From Planctomycetaceae bacterium (GTDB lineage Bacteria > Planctomycetota > Planctomycetia > Planctomycetales > Planctomycetaceae), in contig JAGQQT010000231.1 of NCBI GenBank assembly GCA_020426065.1, forward strand, positions 1 to 6,632: a stretch of 6,632 nucleotides of DNA, given 5' to 3'. Numbering within the stretch: the stretch's first letter is position 1; each line of letters opens with the position of its first letter. Below are positions 1 to 6,163 of this stretch, piece by piece. A program made the position numbers and the translations under genes. The notes under the pieces were generated by a model. It did no database searches and was not told the origin of the DNA. It was given only the letters and a program-made list of their open reading frames with translations.

Positions 1-525
1 AAACGTGGGGAGATTCTCATTTTCAGTCCCCAGTGCATAGCTGACCCACGCCCCCATGCCGGGAAATCCCGGTCGCTGAAAACCAGTGGCCTGCAGATAT
101 GTTGCCTGTGAGTGAACTCCCGTTTTTCCAATCATGTTGTGAATGAAGGCGATGTCATCCACGCATTCCCCCAGAGGAGCGACGACCTCGCTGAGCATCT
201 TGCCGGATTGACCATAAGGAGTAAACGCAAAGGGAGATTTCATCCAGGGGCCCAGCCCGTTCTGAAACGCTTCGACATGCTCGCCAAAGTCAGAAGCTTC
301 TCCATGATGCTTTTCGAGCTGAGGTTTGTGATCCCACAGATCAATGTGACTGGCTGCCCCAGCCATAAAAAGCTGCACCACCCGTTTGGCGCGGGGAGGA
401 AAGTGCAGATCAGTTAACTGGCCCTGAGATGCGGCCAGGGATTCCTGGTTAAGCATGGCAGTCAGTGCCAGGCCCCCAAAGCCATTTCCCATCCGGGAAA
501 GCATCTCTCGTCGGTTGAACGTCAT
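1..525 (-). CDS. DUF1501 family exported protein (N-terminal part, cut by window start)
   Basis: The reading frame starts at the ATG complementary to 523-525 and stays open to base 1, giving 175 residues; DUF1501 proteins usually run to more than 400. The N-terminus reads MTFNRREMLSRMGNGFGGLAL, with an RRxML pair ahead of a Gly/Ala/Leu-rich stretch. This resembles the Tat-type leaders common in this family, so export is likely. The segment VQLFMAGAASHIDLWDHKP at about residues 51-69 matches the family's signature block, in which a Gly-rich stretch is followed by SH(V/I)D. Further on, IHNMIGKTGVHSQATYLQAT is also typical. DUF1501 has an alkaline-phosphatase/sulfatase-like fold, but its biochemical role is not established. 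The start lies 22 bp after the stop of the upstream DUF1549/DUF1553 gene, and a weak GGAA sits 6 nt before the ATG. The two are probably one transcript, the usual arrangement of this pair in planctomycetes. Family assignment is firm; function is unknown. Confidence 0.9.
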   Translation of the reverse strand, partial: MTFNRREMLSRMGNGFGGLALTAMLNQESLAASQGQLTDLHFPPRAKRVVQLFMAGAASHIDLWDHKPQLEKHHGEASDFGEHVEAFQNGLGPWMKSPFAFTPYGQSGKMLSEVVAPLGECVDDIAFIHNMIGKTGVHSQATYLQATGFQRPGFPGMGAWVSYALGTENENLPTF

Positions 526-547
526 GGTAAATTCCGATTCGAAACGA

Positions 548-3500
548 TTAGTCCAGGTAAACAAATTCACTGAGATTGAACAGGAATCGACAGAGGTTGT
601 TCAAACCAAAGCGGCTTGCGTAACCAACCAATTCCTCACGCTCAACTTCAGTTGGTTCCCGTTGAGTCATCAGCTGGATGGCCAGAGTGACCTGTTCGGG
701 TAATGATGTGGCCTGAGCCCGAATACGGCTGGTCATTTTCTCCGCCATGACCAGATTGAATTGATTGTTGAGCAAAGTCAGTGCCTGCAGTGAGGTGAGC
801 GTTTCGTTTCTGCGAGGAGTGCTTTGTGAAGAGTCCGCACAATCGAGCGTAGTCATCCAGGGATCGGGCTGAGAGCGGACGACAAAACGATAAATGCTCC
901 GTCGATGCGATTTCGGATCTGCCGGATCAAACTTGTGATACTCGTAATGCGGGGAGTGTTCCGGCTTTTCCAGCTCAAACAGGTAGTACCCCGGCCCCCC
1001 CATGGTTTGATCCAGCACTCCACTGACGGACAGAATGGAATCTCGAATCTCCTCGGCTTCCAGCCGTCTGCGATTCATTCGCCACAGATACTGGTTGGCA
1101 CCATCAATTTCCGCTCGGGCAGGATCATGAGTTGACTGCTGCTGATAAACGCTGCTCAAAACAATCAGCCGATGCAGCGCCTTGAAGGATTGCCCCTGAT
1201 CGCGAAACTGGCAGGCCAGCCAGTCGAGCAGTTCCGGATGAGTGGGTTGGATTCCCATGCGGCCAAAATCATTTGGAGTGGCGACAATTCCCTGACCAAA
1301 ATGATATTGCCAGATCCGGTTCACAATCGAACGCCAGACAAGCGGATGATCCTCTCGAGTCAGCCAGTGGGCCAGCTCTGCACGTCGTTCGGATTCGGTC
1401 AGTGATTCATCCAGAACGCCGTCATCGGTTGCACTCAGAGGGAGGACGCAGGGTTGAGCGGTTTCTCCTGGTTGAGTGATTTCACCTCGATGCAGGATAC
1501 GAATGTCTCGCAGCTTACCTTCAGTTGCTTTGAAACTGCCCCGTGTTGGAAAATGAGTGGCGGCAGCGTAAACCATCGCTCCTTCAGGCAAGGAGTTAAG
1601 CTGCTTTTCTGCCTCTTGTACGGATTTCTGCAAATGGCTGCGTCGCTCGACCCGTTCAGGAGTTTCCAGCGTTTTCAGAATCCTGTCACGCTTCAGAGTC
1701 ATTTCTGCCAGAGCGACATAACTGGCCGGATCTTCCGGAGCAGCCCACTTGCCATCGATCAGATTTTGTTTGCTCCAGCGGGGAAAGGCCTCAATGGAAT
1801 CCAGCGCGTTAACAGTTCCTGACAACGCCAGATTTGTTCCGGGTGGTTCCGTTGAAGAATTGTTCTGAGGGGCCAAATTGGAATCAAATGTTCTTAGTTC
1901 CAGCTCAGCCAGGGCCAAAATGAAATCACTTTTTCTCTCGACCAACCTGGTTGCAGTCAGCCGCACGCGCAGAACCTGTTGCAGATTGCAGTTCACGATC
2001 AACGGAGTTAAACCGGGGTTGGTGTAGTCCTCAGTTGTCTGATCAAATACTGTGGTCCATGCACTTTGGTCCTCAGAAGCGGAACTCGAAGTGGCTTCAA
2101 TCTTAAAGCGAACCGGAAAACCAAATCCTGAACCAATCCCGGCATAGTCATCATGACAGGGATGAAGGATGATCTGCTGAATGTCTGCTGGTTCAGGCAA
2201 TTCGATTTCAACCCACTTCACCGTGTCAGGACTTGCTGCAATTGCGCTGTGATAGCCAAACTCAGGCGCTTTCTGAATCTGTTGCTTTCCTTCCAGTTCT
2301 GTAATTTTCTTTCGCAGCGTTGCCAGCTCATCTCCTCCAGCTGTGGAAATCTCCTGCTCGATCGATTTCAGTTCGGACTTCCAGCTGGCAATCTGGGTAC
2401 TGAGTTGGTGTTTCTGCATCTCGATTTCAGGATCGAGATCGTAAGGTCTGTCAGAACGGTCAACAGCTGCGAACAGAGACTGCAAACCGTAATAATGCTG
2501 TTGGGTAAACGGATCAAACTTGTGATTGTGGCAACGGGCACACTGAATCGTCACGCTGCAGAACGTATTGAGAGTATTCGAGACCATATCATCGCGGTCG
2601 AGGTTACGGGCTACCTTGCCATCCAGCTTGGCTTCAGGAACCTCCACGTGCCCAATATGATCCCAAGGACCAGCCGCAATAAATCCCAGCCCGAGGATCC
2701 CATCCGGTTCACCGGGAAACAGGACGTCACCGGCAACCTGTTCCTGGACAAATCGAGCGTACGGTTTGTCTTCGTTGAATGTACGAATGACGTAATCCCG
2801 ATACGGCCAGGCGTTGGGGCGAAGTTTATCTTTATCATAACCGCAGGTGTCGGCATATTTGACAACATCCAGCCAGTGTCGGGCCCAGCGTTCCCCATAG
2901 TGAGGGGAAGCCAGCAGGCGATCGACCAGTTTCTGGTAAGCCTCTGGATCGGGATCACCGACAAAGGCAGCGGTTTCCTCCGGAGTGGGAGGCAGGCCAA
3001 CCAGGTCGAAATACAATCGGCGTATCAGTGTCCGACGATCGGCAACAGGTGAAGGAGTTAATCCTTTTGCCTGGAGCGTTGCAAGAATAAAGGCATCAAC
3101 CGGGGTAGACACCCAGGCGGAATTCAACTCCGGAATTGAGGGTTGCTTGAGCCGCCGTAAGGACCACCAGTCGAAATCAGTCACTTTAGATTCGTTGAGC
3201 ACCAGCCCTTCTGGCCATTTCGCCCCCTCGGCAATCCAGTTCCGGAGGATTTCAATCTCCTGATCAGAAAGGGGATCCGCATCTTTAGGCATTTTGGCTG
3301 TGCCGTTCTGGGGAGTGATCACCTCAATGAGATGACTCTCGGCAGGGTTCCCGGATTCGATCATGCCAGAATCCAGCACAGCTTCTGCCGTCTGCAGAGA
3401 AAAGCTCCCTTTCCGCTGTTGTTCGTTATGACAACTCAGGCAACGACGTTCGAAGATAGGAGCAACCTGCTCGGCAAAAGAGATCGGCTCCGCACACAGA

Positions 3501-3604
3501 GTCCTGGCAGAAAAACTCCCTTGCAGAAGTGGCAGGAGAAAACCAAGCATCAGCCACACTACAGGAGGTTTACGACCGAATGAGTTCTGCAGCATCAATG
3601 TCAT
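548..3604 (-). CDS. Exported PSCyt1/DUF1549/DUF1553 (planctomycete cytochrome c-like) protein
   Basis: The protein has about 1018 residues. The ATG at 3604 was chosen because GGGAG lies 5 nt upstream (3610-3614). An in-frame ATG at 3628 would add eight residues but has no ribosome-binding site. Residues 1-38 form a signal peptide with a basic stretch, a hydrophobic core (VVWLMLGFLLPLL) and a likely cleavage site LCA|EP. The PSCyt1 domain follows, with haem-binding CLSCH at 55-59. After a linker containing DWWSLRRL comes DUF1549 (PSCyt2) at about 165-382, with a second CxxCH inside CARCHNHKFDP (355-359). A coiled-coil-like stretch (about 392-445) leads to a discoidin-like beta-rich insert (about 447-625). 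DUF1553 (PSD1) fills about 734-1018, including HPLVWRSIVNRIWQYHFG and the usual C-terminal LFNLSEFVYLD. It probably acts outside the cytoplasm as a c-type haem protein. The cellular role of the family is unproven; polysaccharide or sulfated-glycan use has been proposed from gene context. It is the first gene of a unit with the DUF1501 gene. Confidence 0.94.
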   Translation of the reverse strand: MTLMLQNSFGRKPPVVWLMLGFLLPLLQGSFSARTLCAEPISFAEQVAPIFERRCLSCHNEQQRKGSFSLQTAEAVLDSGMIESGNPAESHLIEVITPQNGTAKMPKDADPLSDQEIEILRNWIAEGAKWPEGLVLNESKVTDFDWWSLRRLKQPSIPELNSAWVSTPVDAFILATLQAKGLTPSPVADRRTLIRRLYFDLVGLPPTPEETAAFVGDPDPEAYQKLVDRLLASPHYGERWARHWLDVVKYADTCGYDKDKLRPNAWPYRDYVIRTFNEDKPYARFVQEQVAGDVLFPGEPDGILGLGFIAAGPWDHIGHVEVPEAKLDGKVARNLDRDDMVSNTLNTFCSVTIQCARCHNHKFDPFTQQHYYGLQSLFAAVDRSDRPYDLDPEIEMQKHQLSTQIASWKSELKSIEQEISTAGGDELATLRKKITELEGKQQIQKAPEFGYHSAIAASPDTVKWVEIELPEPADIQQIILHPCHDDYAGIGSGFGFPVRFKIEATSSSASEDQSAWTTVFDQTTEDYTNPGLTPLIVNCNLQQVLRVRLTATRLVERKSDFILALAELELRTFDSNLAPQNNSSTEPPGTNLALSGTVNALDSIEAFPRWSKQNLIDGKWAAPEDPASYVALAEMTLKRDRILKTLETPERVERRSHLQKSVQEAEKQLNSLPEGAMVYAAATHFPTRGSFKATEGKLRDIRILHRGEITQPGETAQPCVLPLSATDDGVLDESLTESERRAELAHWLTREDHPLVWRSIVNRIWQYHFGQGIVATPNDFGRMGIQPTHPELLDWLACQFRDQGQSFKALHRLIVLSSVYQQQSTHDPARAEIDGANQYLWRMNRRRLEAEEIRDSILSVSGVLDQTMGGPGYYLFELEKPEHSPHYEYHKFDPADPKSHRRSIYRFVVRSQPDPWMTTLDCADSSQSTPRRNETLTSLQALTLLNNQFNLVMAEKMTSRIRAQATSLPEQVTLAIQLMTQREPTEVEREELVGYASRFGLNNLCRFLFNLSEFVYLD

Positions 3605-3609
3605 CGGAG

Positions 3610-3614
3610 CTCCC
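3610..3614 (-). promoter_or_regulatory. Shine-Dalgarno-like site choosing the 3604 start
   Basis: On the minus strand GGGAG is followed by five bases (CTCCG) and then the ATG at 3604. The alternative ATG at 3628 has no purine-rich element in the 20 bases before it. Starting at 3604 also gives a conventional signal peptide length. Confidence 0.55.
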
Positions 3615-3674
3615 GATTTTCTGGACATGAATGACTCAGCATGCCATCACGAGGAAACATCAGATCAAATATGG

Positions 3675-3703
3675 ATGATCTATTCATAAGGTAGCCAGTT
3701 CAA
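3675..3703 (-). promoter_or_regulatory. Possible sigma-70-type promoter for the DUF1549/DUF1501 unit
   Basis: Read on the minus strand, TTGAAC (3703-3698) is separated by 17 bases from GATCAT (3680-3675). Each hexamer matches the bacterial consensus at four of six positions. The site lies about 70 bp upstream of the chosen start. Matches this weak arise often by chance, and planctomycete promoters are poorly defined. Confidence 0.25.
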
Positions 3704-3763
3704 CTCAGACAGTGCAATCTTGATGTGACTTGTTGTGCAAAAAAACGAATCCCGGGGAGACTC

Positions 3764-3792
3764 TTGACGGGGAATGCTGAAATCATGATTCT
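3764..3792 (+). promoter_or_regulatory. Weak promoter-like element upstream of the three-gene operon
   Basis: TTGACG (3764-3769) matches the -35 consensus at five of six positions. GATTCT (3787-3792) is a poor -10 at the proper 17-bp spacing. A better -10-like hexamer, AATAAT (3794-3799), lies 24 bp away, which is too far. Either would start transcription near 3800-3806, before or almost at the ATG at 3814. That would give a leader of about 75-85 nt if translation begins at 3883. The palindrome at 3781-3790 overlaps the proposed spacer and -10. Confidence 0.25.
3781..3790. repeat. Perfect 10-bp palindrome in the divergent promoter region
   Basis: AATCATGATT equals its own reverse complement. 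It lies between the -35-like TTGACG and the AT-rich stretch before the plus-strand operon, a position where a dimeric repressor could bind. A palindrome of this length can occur by chance in AT-rich intergenic DNA, so an operator role is only a suggestion. Confidence 0.3.
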
Positions 3793-3882
3793 GAATAATA
3801 AAATAACAACAGTATGATTTTCTGTCCTGTGCAGATATCTCAGCAGGACACTTGTCATCAATCTGGACTCAATGGCATTTCC

Positions 3883-5211
3883 ATGCAGCACCACACACCG
3901 ATCGAGCGTCTTGTCAACCTGATTGATCCGTCAGCAAACCTGATCTTCAACATGTCCGTTGAGGATGCCATCGAATGTGTTGGCTCCGGAGACCCCGCCC
4001 GGATTCGTGAGATTGACGGCCAGTTTGCTCTGCTCCACAAACAGGGAATCAGGATCCGCATGGCCCGTTCCATCGGAAGACCGATGCGATACTTTCTGGC
4101 CAAACGAGCGGAAGGACCCTGCCTGGTTGTAGCGGAGCGGATTGATGAGATTCGTGATTTCCTCAAAAGTGAAGGTCTGGATGGTCAATTTCATCCTTCT
4201 TACACCCGCATGGTACCGGCTCATCATCTCGTCGAGCTTTCATTGGTGGGTTGTCCGGATCCCAATCCGAAGATGAACCGTTATCTGGATCCTGAGCGAA
4301 ATCGCTGGAGCGCGGATCTGGATGAAATTGGCCGCAATTACGTCGGGGCACTGGCTGAAGAAATCAGCCACTGGCTTGATCGGATTCCCAAGAATGAGCC
4401 AATTGGAGTTTTGTTCTCAGGCGGCATCGATAGCGGAGCCGTACTCCTGGTGACTTATCACCTCCTGCTGAAACGGGGCGAATCCCCAGCACGATTCAAA
4501 GCCTTCACGCTCAGTGTGAATGAAGGAGCGGCGGATGCGATTCAGGCGGAGCGCTTTCTGGCTGAGCTGGACTTGGGGATGTTCTGGGAACCAGTGCAGG
4601 TTTCGAGCGACCAACTCGATTACCGCGAAGCCATTGCCGTCATTGAGGATTACAAACCTCTCGATGTCCAGGCTGCTACCATGACGCTCGCGTTATGCAA
4701 GGGGATCCGGGAACGCTATCCGGACTGGAAGTATCTCCTGGACGGAGATGGAGGAGATGAAAATCTGAAGGATTATCCCATCGAAGCGAATCCTGAGCTC
4801 ACGATTCGAAGCGTACTGAATAATCTGATGCTTTATCAGGAAGGCTGGGGAGTGGATGCGGTCAAACATTCCCTGACCTATTCCGGTGGTCAAAGCCGGG
4901 GCCATGTCCGTTCCTCTGCTCCAGTCCGCAAACTCGGGTTTCAGGGTTTCAGCCCATATGCCACTTCGAATGTCATTGATGTAGCCGAGGGAATTCCGTT
5001 TATCGAATTGACTGACTGGCAGCATGAACGTCTTTATGAGCTGAAAGGTCAGATCCTGCAGCGTGGCGTGGAACAGTTAACCGGAATGACGATGCCGATT
5101 TTTGAAAAGCGAAGATTCCAGGAAGGGGCCATTGATCAGCAGGGGTTCCGGGAATTATTTCCAGCCGAGGAGTTGACCTACCGCCAGGCATTCGCGAAGC
5201 AATATGAGTAG
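3883..5211 (+). CDS. Asparagine synthetase-like ATP-pyrophosphatase lacking the glutaminase Cys
   Basis: The product has 442 residues from the ATG at 3883. An in-frame ATG at 3814 would give 465, but neither start has a Shine-Dalgarno site, and the extra 23 residues look unlike a conserved domain. Residues 1 to about 120 resemble a degenerate class II glutamine amidotransferase fold: IDGQFALL (about 44-51), the RSIGRPMRYF segment (about 62-71) and VVAERIDEI (about 82-90) parallel the AsnB G-x-FAF, RDxxGxxPLYY and ASE blocks. The catalytic Cys at position 2 is absent. The synthetase domain carries the PP-loop GVLFSGGIDSGAV (SGGIDS at 179-184) and GDGGDE (288-293), the pair that binds ATP-Mg in asparagine synthetases, so adenylation of a carboxylate is likely. 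Nitrogen would have to come from free ammonia, another protein or an amine substrate, as in beta-lactam synthetase-type or lasso-cyclase-type relatives. It is first of three overlapping genes; its last 8 bp overlap the radical SAM gene. Fold assignment is strong; the substrate is unknown. Confidence 0.9.
   Translation: MQHHTPIERLVNLIDPSANLIFNMSVEDAIECVGSGDPARIREIDGQFALLHKQGIRIRMARSIGRPMRYFLAKRAEGPCLVVAERIDEIRDFLKSEGLDGQFHPSYTRMVPAHHLVELSLVGCPDPNPKMNRYLDPERNRWSADLDEIGRNYVGALAEEISHWLDRIPKNEPIGVLFSGGIDSGAVLLVTYHLLLKRGESPARFKAFTLSVNEGAADAIQAERFLAELDLGMFWEPVQVSSDQLDYREAIAVIEDYKPLDVQAATMTLALCKGIRERYPDWKYLLDGDGGDENLKDYPIEANPELTIRSVLNNLMLYQEGWGVDAVKHSLTYSGGQSRGHVRSSAPVRKLGFQGFSPYATSNVIDVAEGIPFIELTDWQHERLYELKGQILQRGVEQLTGMTMPIFEKRRFQEGAIDQQGFRELFPAEELTYRQAFAKQYE
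5204..5211 (+). other. 8-bp gene overlap (translational coupling)
   Basis: ATGAGTAG contains the radical SAM start ATG and the TAG stop of the asparagine-synthetase-like gene. No strong ribosome-binding site precedes this ATG, which fits reinitiation by ribosomes ending the upstream gene. Confidence 0.75.
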
Positions 5212-6163
5212 CAGGGATTTTACATATACCACTGCGGACATCCTGAATGCCAGGCCGGCGAAGAATCAGGTTGATCCAACTCAACCCTATGCGTTTCTGG
5301 TGGAGCGGGAAGCTTCCGCTAACGGAACTGTGGTGGATGTGGCGACCTTGTTTCTGACAAATCGGGAATGCCCCTTCCACTGTCTCATGTGTGATCTGTG
5401 GAAAAACACTACCGACGAAAGCATCGCTTCCGGCCTGATTCCCCGCCAAATGGAATTTGCTCTGCGGCAACTGCCACCTGCCCAACACATCAAACTGTAC
5501 AACAGCGGAAACTTTTTTGATCCAAAGGCAATTCCTCGCCAGGACTACCCTGCCATCGCAGAACTGTGCCGGTCATTCGAGCATGTCGTGGTAGAAAATC
5601 ATCCTTTGCTCTGTAACTCCCACTGTCTGGAGTTTCGGGAACTTCTGGTAGGGACGACATTCGAAGTGGCTTTGGGACTGGAAACGGTTCATCCACAAGT
5701 CTTGCCGAAACTCAACAAGCAGATGACGCTGGACGATTTTGCCAGAGCGGTCGAGTTCCTGCGGGAACATTCGATTGCAGTGCGGAGTTTTATCCTGTTG
5801 AATCTGCCGTTTGTTTCTGATGCCTCTGGAGTGGACTGGGCACTGAAATCAATGGAGTACGCATTCTCCCTGGGCGTGGGATGCTGTTCGGTTATTCCTA
5901 CCCGCACTGGCAATGGCCTCATGGAAAAGCTCTCCGCTGAGGGACAATTCTCGGAACCAAGGCTCTCTGCCGTGGAGGAAGTCCTGGAACGTGGAATTGG
6001 TGTATTTGGAAATCAGGGCCGTGTATTCGTGGACCTGTGGGACCTGGAGCGATTTGCTGATTGTCGATTGTGTGTCACCACTCGAAAGGAACGTCTGGAG
6101 CAGATGAACCTGATGCAACAGATCCTGCCGCGAGTCACCTGTTCTTGTGAAGCTGTCAGATGA
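5204..6163 (+). CDS. Radical SAM protein, RaSEA/TIGR01210-like
   Basis: The product has 319 residues. CPFHCLMC (C56, C60, C63) is the CxxxCxxC motif that binds the 4Fe-4S cluster for S-adenosylmethionine cleavage. Later blocks resemble the RaSEA/Elp3-like branch: KLYNSGNFFDPKAIP (about 97-111), VVVENHP (128-134), EVALGLET (154-161), NKQMTLDDFARA (171-182), RSFILLNLPF (194-203) and IPTRTGNG (231-238). RaSEA works with ArcS in archaeal tRNA archaeosine formation. That resemblance is from memory and supports fold and subfamily rather than function, since bacteria are not known to carry archaeosine in tRNA. Four C-terminal cysteines (C287, C290, C313, C315, as CRLC and CSC) could hold a second metal site. 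The start overlaps the end of the preceding gene by 8 bp and the stop overlaps the next start by 4 bp, so translation is probably coupled. The likely role is a radical step in a pathway shared with its neighbours, with substrate unknown. Confidence 0.9.
   Translation: MSSRDFTYTTADILNARPAKNQVDPTQPYAFLVEREASANGTVVDVATLFLTNRECPFHCLMCDLWKNTTDESIASGLIPRQMEFALRQLPPAQHIKLYNSGNFFDPKAIPRQDYPAIAELCRSFEHVVVENHPLLCNSHCLEFRELLVGTTFEVALGLETVHPQVLPKLNKQMTLDDFARAVEFLREHSIAVRSFILLNLPFVSDASGVDWALKSMEYAFSLGVGCCSVIPTRTGNGLMEKLSAEGQFSEPRLSAVEEVLERGIGVFGNQGRVFVDLWDLERFADCRLCVTTRKERLEQMNLMQQILPRVTCSCEAVR
6160..6163 (+). other. ATGA start/stop overlap (translational coupling)
   Basis: The FAD-oxidoreductase ATG and the radical SAM TGA share ATGA, a classic coupled junction. 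Together with the 8-bp overlap at the previous junction, it indicates that the three proteins are made from one transcript. Confidence 0.8.

Larger units (their letters stand above)
3605..3882. other. Divergent intergenic region
   Basis: This region separates the minus-strand DUF1549 gene from the plus-strand asparagine-synthetase-like gene. It contains no convincing small gene. An in-frame ATG at 3814 could extend the plus-strand gene by 23 residues. Visible elements are weak promoter hexamers in both directions, the perfect palindrome AATCATGATT at 3781-3790, and two copies of CGGGGA at 3753-3758 and 3768-3773. No rho-independent hairpin with a T-run was seen, as expected between divergent genes. 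Confidence 0.7.

Noticed and set aside
112..417. A 101-residue plus-strand open frame at the left edge
   Set aside because: It is antisense to the DUF1501 gene, which carries recognisable family motifs; the plus-strand translation shows none.
2153..3052. A 299-residue plus-strand open frame opposite the DUF1549 gene
   Set aside because: It lies wholly antisense to a gene with clear domain motifs, shows no recognisable domain, and its composition looks like a reverse-strand shadow of a long coding region.
3814..3825. Cys near the N-terminus (Met-Ile-Phe-Cys) as a possible glutaminase nucleophile
   Set aside because: Class II amidotransferases use a Cys exposed as residue 1 after Met removal. 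Cys at position 4 cannot serve that way, and this start is itself doubtful.
3833..3840. AGATATCT 8-bp palindrome
   Set aside because: It is too short to stand out from chance and has no matching partner site nearby.
3883..5211. Calling the first operon gene asnB
   Set aside because: The catalytic glutaminase Cys is missing and the context is not amino-acid metabolism, so asparagine synthesis is not supported.
5000..5488. A 162-residue minus-strand open frame across the AsnB-like/radical SAM junction
   Set aside because: It is antisense to two well-supported genes and shows no domain-like pattern.
5204..6163. Calling the radical SAM gene an archaeosine synthase subunit
   Set aside because: The motif resemblance is real, but no ArcS or tRNA-guanine transglycosylase gene is nearby and bacteria are not known to carry archaeosine in tRNA. 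The function would be over-called.
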